Positions 1 to 4,556 of a DNA stretch of 6,147 nt are shown here, in pieces. Under the pieces are notes generated by a model, which saw only the letters and a list, made by a program, of their open reading frames with translations, was not told the DNA's origin and did no database searches. The DNA is from Planctomycetota bacterium (GTDB lineage Bacteria > Planctomycetota > Phycisphaerae > WQYP01): NCBI GenBank assembly GCA_021828925.1, contig JAJZCT010000219.1:1-6147 (forward strand), in the 5' to 3' direction. How positions within the stretch are numbered: position 1 is the first letter of the stretch; every line of letters starts with the position of its first letter. Made by a program: the position numbers and the translations under genes.

Positions 1-17
1 GCTGATTACGCGGGTAA

Positions 18-145
18 ACATCGGGCTTCCATGCTCCGAGACCTCCATACGCGTTGCGCACGGCGGTGTTTGATAATTGTCATGGCAATCAGAACTACGT
101 TCCGCCGCCAACACCGCAACGATCCACTGGTATCCGCGTAATCCG
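18..145 (+). pseudogene. Possible 3' end of a decayed gene (SUMF1-like tail?)
   Basis: Frame 3 is open from 18, after a stop at 15-17, up to the intron boundary. It ends in the residues TGIRVIR. A G-[FI]-R-[VL]-[VI] ending is typical of formylglycine-generating-enzyme-like (SUMF1/FGE-sulfatase) domains, and the preceding ALRTAV could be the usual R-S-A segment. The two in-frame stops at 3-5 and 15-17 mean any such gene is broken or frameshifted. Removing 146-670 would join this frame to nine more codons ending at a TGA at 699-701, a plausible C-terminus for the family. The stretch is too short to be sure; the resemblance may be chance. Confidence 0.2.
140..145 (+). other. Candidate IBS1 exon site of the group II intron
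   Basis: The six bases AATCCG directly before the GTGCG intron start are perfectly complementary to CGGATT, which occurs twice inside the intron, at 261-266 and 340-345. Group II introns choose their 5' splice and insertion site through IBS1-EBS1 pairing of about this length, so one of the two internal copies may be EBS1. The pairing is seen in the sequence; the assignment is inference. Confidence 0.4.
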
Positions 146-172
146 GTGCGTCAGTGAAACCGTCTGTGTCTT

Positions 173-192
173 ATGAACTGAAAGGAGTTCAT
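173..192 (+). other. Intron 5'-region hairpin
   Basis: ATGAACT (173-179) and AGTTCAT (186-192) form a perfect 7-bp stem closed by the six-base loop GAAAGG. It lies 27 bases inside the intron, where domain I substructures are expected, and is probably part of the ribozyme fold. Confidence 0.55.
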
Positions 193-281
193 TATGGAAT
201 GATCCGTTAGCCATGTAGCCAGCCGGGCGTTGTCGGGAGCAATCTCTGGCGACGAAGCCCCGGATTGGCGAAGATGTGAGC

Positions 282-317
282 CGTAACGATAAGTGAACCC
301 AAACCAGCCTCGTTACG
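282..317 (+). other. Intron domain I-type stem-loop
   Basis: CGTAACGA (282-289) pairs perfectly with TCGTTACG (310-317), giving an 8-bp stem with a 20-base loop. One of the two candidate EBS1 hexamers lies on each side of it (261-266 and 340-345). This fits a domain I substructure, although the subdomain cannot be named without a covariance model. Confidence 0.55.
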
Positions 318-390
318 CCAATGAGAGTGGCCAAGCAGTCGGATTTGATGAAGCCAGCACCGTCGGTGAAGCAGCGGATAAAAGCAGCCG

Positions 391-522
391 ATGGACTCTC
401 CGGCGACTACGGAAGAAGCCAGCGATCTGCCGGAGGTCTTTAAGATCAACAAGGCGGGTCTGCCGGTGAAAGTCTTTCTTTTGGGGCAGAAGCTGTACCG
501 CAAATCCAAGCAGGAGCCGAAC
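391..522 (+). pseudogene. ltrA: N-terminal remnant of group II intron reverse transcriptase/maturase
   Basis: The reading frame starts MDSPATTEEASDLPEVF and reaches GQKLYRKSKQEPN. This matches the N-terminus of bacterial group II intron-encoded proteins, in which the -RQKLYxKAKQEPKFRFYALYDRIYR- segment leads into the reverse transcriptase domain. Here the match stops at about KQEPN (codon at 520-522). The following bases belong to the segment before domain V. The reverse transcriptase palm with its YADD box, the maturase X domain and any HNH endonuclease are all absent. The frame stays open to 717 by reading through domains V and VI, but that part is RNA structure, not protein. A functional short protein is very unlikely. 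Confidence 0.75.
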
Positions 523-567
523 ATTGTACGTGGCCCTGCCAAAGATTGCGGAAGACAGATACCGAGA

Positions 568-600
568 AAGCCGGATGCGGGAAACTCGCCTGTCCGGTTT
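568..600 (+). ncRNA. Group II intron catalytic domain V
   Basis: AAGCCGG (568-574) pairs with CCGGTTT (594-600), and A575-T593 and T576-G592 extend the stem to 9 bp. A two-base bulge (C590, T591) follows on the 3' side. The distal stem GCGG (577-580) with TCGC (586-589) is closed by GAAAC. This is the domain V architecture, with the catalytic AGC triad at 569-571 and the two-base metal-binding bulge. It is 33 nt, against the usual 34. The catalytic heart of the intron looks intact. Confidence 0.88.
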
Positions 601-603
601 GAT

Positions 604-667
604 GAGGGGGGGACTCAACTTACGCCACCACGGCTCGTCCGCGGCCGCGAGGTTGAGTCCTCTGCTC
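604..667 (+). ncRNA. Group II intron domain VI hairpin
   Basis: GGACTCAAC (611-619) pairs perfectly with GTTGAGTCC (652-660). The stem continues outward with G610-T661, G609-C662 and G608-T663, and again with GAG (604-606) against CTC (665-667). Between these, G664 faces G607 unpaired, where the bulged branch-point A is expected about 7 nt from the 3' end. The apical part is GC-rich and contains the palindrome GCGGCCGC (641-648). It follows domain V directly, as domain VI should. Confidence 0.72.
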
Positions 668-719
668 TACTGGATCACCGTCGTTGCTCATCATCAGATG
701 ATCGCCCCGCCCGGTGAGA

Positions 720-733
720 TTTCAAATTTCAAA
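720..733. repeat. Tandem 7-bp AT-rich repeat TTTCAAA x2
   Basis: TTTCAAA occurs twice back to back and is followed by TTTTT. It stands out as an AT-rich island in GC-rich surroundings, about 50 bases beyond the intron's 3' end. Its role is unknown. Confidence 0.55.
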
Positions 734-748
734 TTTTTGACGACCCCG

Positions 749-766
749 ATTCACGTAGTCGTGAAT
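749..766. repeat. Short perfect inverted repeat
   Basis: ATTCACG (749-755) and CGTGAAT (760-766) are separated by four bases, giving a 7-bp hairpin. No T-run follows, so it is not a standard intrinsic terminator. It could be a protein-binding site or a mobile element end, but no partner copy is seen in the window. Confidence 0.45.
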
Positions 767-1092
767 TTGCTACGCGACCTGATCCCCCGCCTCGATGGGA
801 TGCGCCAATGTTCGCATTTCCGCCGCGCCCTTAAAGCGTTGTATTGCGAAAGCCGCGTAAAGTTGATTTCCCCGTACCGCGAGCAAACCAGAGGATATAC
901 CGCATCAATTCCACTCCGCAATTTGACTTTATCGCCTGCACACACGACTATACTACAATCTTTTGATCGGGAAACTGCAATAGTCTGGCGAAATCGCCGC
1001 GCCGTTCGGAAAATGGCTGGGAATGCAAACGCAAATCATGGAATGATATGCGGTGCCGCCCAATGTTCTCGGTGCCAGTCCTATTTCCATAA

Positions 1093-1299
1093 AAATATCT
1101 GGCAAAAGGTGAATGGAATGATGCCGGTGGATATTATCCGCGGTTTTTCGACGGACCGGACATGTGGCTAAGGGTACAGATACCCAAGGGCCTGTACCGC
1201 TTGAGCTTTTATTTTCATAATAAAGATGGTGAAACGGACGAATTTGACACAAGGATAAAACTTCGCCATGACACAGCAAATAATCAAATGCACGCCTGA
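1093..1299 (+). pseudogene. 3' fragment of a planctomycete-type extracellular protein
   Basis: Frame 1 runs from just after a TAA at 1090-1092 to a TGA at 1297-1299 (68 codons). It includes EWNDAGGYYP, DGPDMWLRVQIP and GLYRLSFYFHNKDG. I recognise this pattern (W-[ND]-D/G, then DGPD-hydrophobic, P-x-G-[LV]-x-[RY]-L-S-[LF]-Y, then NKDG) from repeated domains in large secreted planctomycete proteins. There it is normally followed by an RDY-type strand. Here the match is lost after NKDG, there is no plausible start codon, and upstream similarity may continue in frame 3 (about 1047-1109) through a frameshift near the AAAAGG at 1104-1109. The last 32 bases overlap the start of the GH35 gene. It is probably a decayed remnant, though a sequencing frameshift in a longer gene is possible. 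Confidence 0.5.
1251..1255 (+). promoter_or_regulatory. Ribosome binding site for the GH35 gene
   Basis: AAGGA lies 12 bases before the ATG at 1268, a slightly long but workable spacing. It supports that start over the next in-frame ATG at 1328, which would remove the positively charged N-region of the signal peptide. Confidence 0.5.
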
Positions 1300-4267
1300 A
1301 AAGACATCACCGCTCGTATATCACCTGATGTTGGTTGTATTGTTTTTGACCATCAGCGTGTTGCCGCCCCACCGTGCACGTGGTTCGTTTTTTCCGCCGC
1401 GCGGTAATGCCGGGAAGTTTATCAACTTTGACGGCCGCGGTTTTATCATTAACGGCAAACGGGTTTTTCTGGCTTCCGGTTCCCTGCATTATGAGCGTGT
1501 GCCACGGGCGCTATGGAAAAATCGGCTGCTGAAAATGAAACGCGCGGGTTTCAACTGTGTGCAAACGTACATTTTTTGGAGTTATCAGGAGCCGCGGAAG
1601 GGGCAATTCAAATTTCATGGCCGGAGAAATCTGGCGGCATTTCTGCATCTGGTTAAAAAAATGGGCTTCTACGCGATATTGCGCGTCGGGCCGTACTGCA
1701 ACGGCGAATGGAACAGCGGCGGCTTGCCGGTGTGGCTGAAATTTATACCGGGTCTGGCGATCCGTCAGGGCGATCCGCCATTTCTGCACGCCGTGGGCCG
1801 GTATTTTGACAAACTCCTGCCCATCGTCGCGGCCAATCAGATCAGCCATGGCGGCCCGGTGATCATGGTGCAGTTGGAAAATGAGGATAGCGCCGGATGG
1901 GGAGCGGTTTTACCCAACCGGTATTATCGTTACCTGTATCATAAAGCGTTGTCTCTGGGTATTGATGTGCCCATGTTTTTCAGTGGCCAGCACCATGGTA
2001 CCAGCCCCGCCGGCGTCGGGCCTTGGATTTCTCAAGACCGCACCAGTCCCTGGTATACAACGGAAATGTATTCCGGCTGGTTTACGGATTACCGACATCG
2101 TTCGCCCGGCCAGCACACCTTAACGTATCAGGCACCGTGGCATGTTATTGGTTATGGCGGCAACGGCTATGATATATACTTGGCCGTGGGCGGCACGACT
2201 CCATCGCATTTTTACGACAACGTTAATAAGGCCAGCTATGATTTTGCCGCCCCCATCGGGCAGGCCGGTGATCTGCGAGCCTTGTATTACCACTATAAAT
2301 TCACCAACGATTTCGCCCGCTCATTTCAGGAAATTCTGGAAACCAGCATCAATTTCGGGGTACATATTCCGGGCCTGCCTTCGGGCGTGCGCACCTTCAG
2401 CCGGGTAAGTCCGCACGGCCGCATCGATTTTTTTCAAAATCTCACCTCACGGGCCGTGACTTGTACCCCTCCCGGCGGATGCCCTGTCGTTATCCCACCG
2501 CAACATCTTTTTCCAATGGTTAGCAAGTTTGTGTTAAACCGTTACTTTATTCTCCAGCATGGCTGTGCCCGGATTCTCCGCATTGTGCATCAGGGAAACG
2601 TCACGAGCCTGATCACCTACGGCTCGCCCGACTCACCGATACTCCTTCGCTTTGATCAACAGGCCGCAGGCCCGACGACCGCGTCACCAGCCTTTAGAGA
2701 AACGGGAATTTTTACCCATGAATATTCTCTCCATACTACCATTCCCGCGCGTGGGATAAACATTTATACCTTACGTGTGCACCAACGGGTTTTACGGATT
2801 TTTGCGGTGCGTCGCGGTTTGGCCCGGCGCACCTGGTTTCTGCATGATGCGGGGCGACGCATGATTGTTTTTGGTCCTTATTACGCCGGTACGCTGGAAC
2901 GCCATAAGAATATACTGGGTTTGCGGACACTCGAACCGCTTAACGCGTCAATATCGGCAGTAAAATTATACACTGCATCCAATACGCCGCTGATCTTTAT
3001 CGCCCCGCCCAGTGCCGCCGTGCCTGTGCATCCAACCGCGCCACTCCTGGAACATTGGCAACTTCGCTTAGCCGATACGCCCGCCCGCGCGAGCTTCAAT
3101 GCTGGTAATTGGCTGGCTGTCACGAATCCTCTGCCCATGGGCGCCGATGATTATCCCGGTTCCTATGAATGGTATCGCACGCAGATTACTGTTCCCGCCG
3201 CCGGTGCTTATGAGTTGAAAATCAAATTCGTCAAAGACTGGGGCGAAGTATTTGCCAATGGCCGATTGCAAACGGATATTGCCGGTCACATTGCCAATAT
3301 TAAATTAAAGGCGGGCGTTAACACCCTGGCGATTCTCACAATCTGCGACGGTCGGCGGAAGCACTGGACCTATTCCGGGCCGTTTGCCGCCATTGCCCAA
3401 AAAGGCCTGTGGGGACCCGTGCGGCTTATGCACTTCACCACCAAATTTGAAACCATCAAACTTGGCGGCATTACCGGCTGGTCTTACCGCCGAATCACCG
3501 CCCCGCACATCAACGCCATGATGCAGGTCATGGAAGACCGCGGCAACATGGCAAAATTTAAACCGTTGCCCAAAAACCCCGGCTTGATCCCCGCAGGCAA
3601 AGGGGCGCTTTGGTTTCGTGTGGCGCTGCCCGGAATTGCCGCCGATCATCTGGTGCTGCGTTGGAAAAATCTTCCACGCGGTTCCATTGTGGTCTTTAAT
3701 TCCGCACGCCTCGCGATCATCCGGGCTAAAACCCGATCCGCGCGCCGGGCCGCGCAATTCTGGCATCACCAAACCGGCAACGTCTTAAGCGTGCTGATTC
3801 CCACGCGCGGCAAACCCTTGAAGGCATTTCCCGCTTTAGGTTTTGAGCACTATCAATTTAAATCAGCTGTGAAAGATAAGGGCCTGATCACCTTCTGGCG
3901 TATGCACGGCGGGCGCGTGGATACAGGCTCGCACTGGCACGCGTTTACCCATGCTCCTGATGCCCCATGCTACTACCGGGCCACGTTTACCCTGCCCGGC
4001 TACAGCAACGGCGAACATCCAGTGCTGCGGGCGGCATGGGGCTATTGCGGCGGCGGTTATATGTGGCTTAACGGCCATAATCTGGGCCGCTACCCCGATC
4101 CGGTGATGACGCAGGGCTTATACCTGCCTTCCTGCTATTTGAAACCAGGCTCCAATACGCTGAAAGTCTTTGATGAATCCGGCCGATCACCGCTACGCGT
4201 GAAATTGGTGCTGGAAAAGGCTGGCGCACGGCGTGATGTCACCATGACCTGCGTAACCGGAAAGTAA
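1268..4267 (+). CDS. Secreted GH35 beta-galactosidase-like enzyme
   Basis: This 999-residue protein is a family GH35 retaining glycosidase, expected to cleave terminal beta-galactose from oligosaccharides or polysaccharides outside the cytoplasm. Residues 1-39 form a signal peptide: Lys at 7 and 12, a hydrophobic core at about 20-32, and probable cleavage near Ala37-Gly39. The TIM barrel spans about 50-370. GSLHYERVP (71-79) and GPYCNGEW (141-148) match GH35 signatures. GGPVIMVQLENE (195-206) gives the acid/base Glu206, and TTEMYSGWF (264-272) gives the nucleophile Glu266. A beta-rich middle region follows, then a jelly roll at about 595-720, another near 775-860, and a C-terminal galactose-binding-type jelly roll at 898-982 containing YMWLNGHNLGRY (931-942). 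It is longer than typical bacterial GH35 (about 600-780) and nearer the 1000-residue type. Oddities are ENED instead of ENEY, FWSYQEP instead of the usual FWNxHEP, and NGEW instead of CAEW. There is no anchor or sorting motif. It appears monocistronic. The fold and family are secure; the exact substrate is not. Confidence 0.93.
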   Translation: MTQQIIKCTPEKTSPLVYHLMLVVLFLTISVLPPHRARGSFFPPRGNAGKFINFDGRGFIINGKRVFLASGSLHYERVPRALWKNRLLKMKRAGFNCVQTYIFWSYQEPRKGQFKFHGRRNLAAFLHLVKKMGFYAILRVGPYCNGEWNSGGLPVWLKFIPGLAIRQGDPPFLHAVGRYFDKLLPIVAANQISHGGPVIMVQLENEDSAGWGAVLPNRYYRYLYHKALSLGIDVPMFFSGQHHGTSPAGVGPWISQDRTSPWYTTEMYSGWFTDYRHRSPGQHTLTYQAPWHVIGYGGNGYDIYLAVGGTTPSHFYDNVNKASYDFAAPIGQAGDLRALYYHYKFTNDFARSFQEILETSINFGVHIPGLPSGVRTFSRVSPHGRIDFFQNLTSRAVTCTPPGGCPVVIPPQHLFPMVSKFVLNRYFILQHGCARILRIVHQGNVTSLITYGSPDSPILLRFDQQAAGPTTASPAFRETGIFTHEYSLHTTIPARGINIYTLRVHQRVLRIFAVRRGLARRTWFLHDAGRRMIVFGPYYAGTLERHKNILGLRTLEPLNASISAVKLYTASNTPLIFIAPPSAAVPVHPTAPLLEHWQLRLADTPARASFNAGNWLAVTNPLPMGADDYPGSYEWYRTQITVPAAGAYELKIKFVKDWGEVFANGRLQTDIAGHIANIKLKAGVNTLAILTICDGRRKHWTYSGPFAAIAQKGLWGPVRLMHFTTKFETIKLGGITGWSYRRITAPHINAMMQVMEDRGNMAKFKPLPKNPGLIPAGKGALWFRVALPGIAADHLVLRWKNLPRGSIVVFNSARLAIIRAKTRSARRAAQFWHHQTGNVLSVLIPTRGKPLKAFPALGFEHYQFKSAVKDKGLITFWRMHGGRVDTGSHWHAFTHAPDAPCYYRATFTLPGYSNGEHPVLRAAWGYCGGGYMWLNGHNLGRYPDPVMTQGLYLPSCYLKPGSNTLKVFDESGRSPLRVKLVLEKAGARRDVTMTCVTGK

Positions 4268-4341
4268 ATGCGGTGTATTCGCCCGTCAAACAACCGGATC
4301 TGCCCAGGCGCGTCGGGATGCTTTTATGGTGCGTTCCACCA

Positions 4342-4354
4342 CCGGCAAAGCCGG
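4342..4354. terminator. Possible weak terminator hairpin after GH35 gene
   Basis: CCGGC (4342-4346), loop AAA, GCCGG (4350-4354) form a compact GC-rich hairpin 75 bases past the stop codon. No T-run follows, so intrinsic termination would be inefficient. This is a tentative call by position. Confidence 0.25.
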
Positions 4355-4370
4355 CGGCTAAGTGAAATTT

Positions 4371-4388
4371 CCCCGCACGGCGGTGGGG
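4371..4388. other. GC-rich hairpin in the intergenic gap
   Basis: CCCCGC (4371-4376) pairs with GTGGGG (4383-4388) including one G-T pair, around a six-base loop. No T-run follows. It may act together with the hairpin at 4342-4354 as a transcript end structure. Confidence 0.3.
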
Positions 4389-4417
4389 AGCGGAAATGGG
4401 GCCACGCTTTCCGGTAT

Positions 4418-4445
4418 CACGCACTACGGTGCACGCACTACGGTG
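4418..4445. repeat. Perfect 14-bp tandem duplication
   Basis: CACGCACTACGGTG occurs twice with no spacer (4418-4431 and 4432-4445). Two exact copies directly upstream of a weak promoter candidate could be a paired binding site or a recent slippage duplication. Confidence 0.7.
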
Positions 4446-4449
4446 CCGC

Positions 4450-4476
4450 TTGCAATTAAATCGCTGTGCTTATACA
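4450..4476 (+). promoter_or_regulatory. Weak sigma70-like promoter candidate for proS
   Basis: TTGCAA (4450-4455) and TATACA (4471-4476) each match 4 of 6 consensus positions, with a short 15-base spacer. A start near 4483 would give a leader of about 70 bases that includes the hairpin at 4488-4513. Planctomycete promoters are poorly defined, so confidence is low. Confidence 0.25.
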
Positions 4477-4487
4477 AACTGCTGACA

Positions 4488-4513
4488 CCGTAATGCCCGG
4501 CGGGCCTTATCGG
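4488..4513 (+). promoter_or_regulatory. Leader stem-loop upstream of proS
   Basis: CCG (4488-4490) pairs with CGG (4511-4513), TAA (4491-4493) with TTA (4507-4509), and the inner GCCCG/CGGGC (4495-4505) forms the tip. A single T bulge and a T/C mismatch interrupt the stem. It ends 30 bases before the proS ribosome binding site. I found no T-box consensus in this gap, so it is not a recognisable tRNA-sensing leader. Confidence 0.35.
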
Positions 4514-4543
4514 CTTGCCATTGGTGGTTCTTTGGATGTTTTT

Positions 4544-4547
4544 GGAG
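4544..4547 (+). promoter_or_regulatory. Ribosome binding site for proS
   Basis: GGAG ends nine bases before the ATG at 4557. It selects this start over an in-frame ATG at 4536, which has no comparable site and would add seven residues ahead of the normal N-terminus of the family. Confidence 0.6.
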
Positions 4548-4556
4548 TATTCCCTG

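Larger units (their letters stand above)
146..670 (+). mobile_element. Group II intron, internally deleted (maturase mostly lost)
   Basis: A bacterial group II intron is a self-splicing ribozyme and retroelement that normally carries a reverse transcriptase/maturase gene of about 1.2-1.4 kb in domain IV. The 5' end is placed at GTGCG (146-150), matching the GUGYG consensus. A domain V hairpin is at 568-600, and the 3' end is placed at CTCTAC (665-670), matching the terminal AY. Domain I-type hairpins lie at 173-192 and 282-317. The protein frame opens at 391, but after about 44 codons it jumps to sequence just before domain V, so nearly all of the protein is gone. The element is about 525 nt instead of the usual 1.8-2.5 kb. 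It could only move or splice with a maturase supplied in trans. The exact ends are inferred from consensus; the identity of the element is well supported. Confidence 0.85.
671..1092. other. No recognisable gene; degraded intergenic sequence
   Basis: No frame on either strand gives a protein I recognise. A frame open on the plus strand from 524 to 1171 begins inside the intron RNA and has no recognisable domain. Short open stretches on the minus strand around 780-945 are also unrecognised. The only visible structure is a pair of AT-rich direct repeats (720-733) and a hairpin (749-766). The last part (about 1045-1092) may be frameshifted coding debris of the fragment that follows. Confidence 0.5.
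4268..4556. other. Intergenic region between GH35 gene and proS
   Basis: This 289-base gap holds three hairpins, a 14-bp tandem duplication, a weak promoter candidate and the proS ribosome binding site. A 63-codon frame starting at the ATG directly after the GH35 stop (4268-4459) has low-complexity composition and no recognisable domain, so I do not call it. Frame 3 is open to a TAA at 4359-4361 and reads ARRDAFMVRSTTGKAGG near its end. That looks somewhat protein-like and may be a remnant, but it has no start. Confidence 0.5.

Noticed and set aside
146..670. Retron or diversity-generating element, because of reverse transcriptase-like residues
   Set aside because: The N-terminal residues match group II intron maturases, and domain V with the GTGCG start identifies the element. 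No msr/msd-like or template-repeat structure was seen.
751..945. Minus-strand frames in the left region, one with a GTGKST string in an alternative frame
   Set aside because: The string lacks the first Gly/Ala of a Walker A motif, the frame is short and closes quickly, and no ATPase context is present.
524..1171. Open plus-strand frame of 215 codons
   Set aside because: It starts inside the intron and reads through domains V and VI, which are RNA structure. The rest resembles no protein family and has no ribosome binding site.
1172..1198. Inverted repeats GGGTA/TACCC and GGTACAG/CTGTACC
   Set aside because: They lie inside the protein-like fragment at 1093-1299 and are short and mutually exclusive, so chance within coding sequence is the simpler reading.
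1244..1249. TTGACA as a -35 box for the GH35 gene
   Set aside because: A matching -10 box would fall at or after the start codon, so it cannot drive the gene as annotated.
3305..3772. Minus-strand open frame of 155 codons
   Set aside because: Antisense to the well-supported GH35 gene and with no recognisable domain.
4268..4459. 63-codon frame starting immediately after the GH35 stop
   Set aside because: No ribosome binding site, no recognisable domain, and it spans hairpins and the tandem repeat.
4268..4556. T-box riboswitch upstream of proS
   Set aside because: No AGGGTGG-type T-box sequence or specifier stem-loop is present. The GGTGCCGC near 4442 is only a superficial resemblance.
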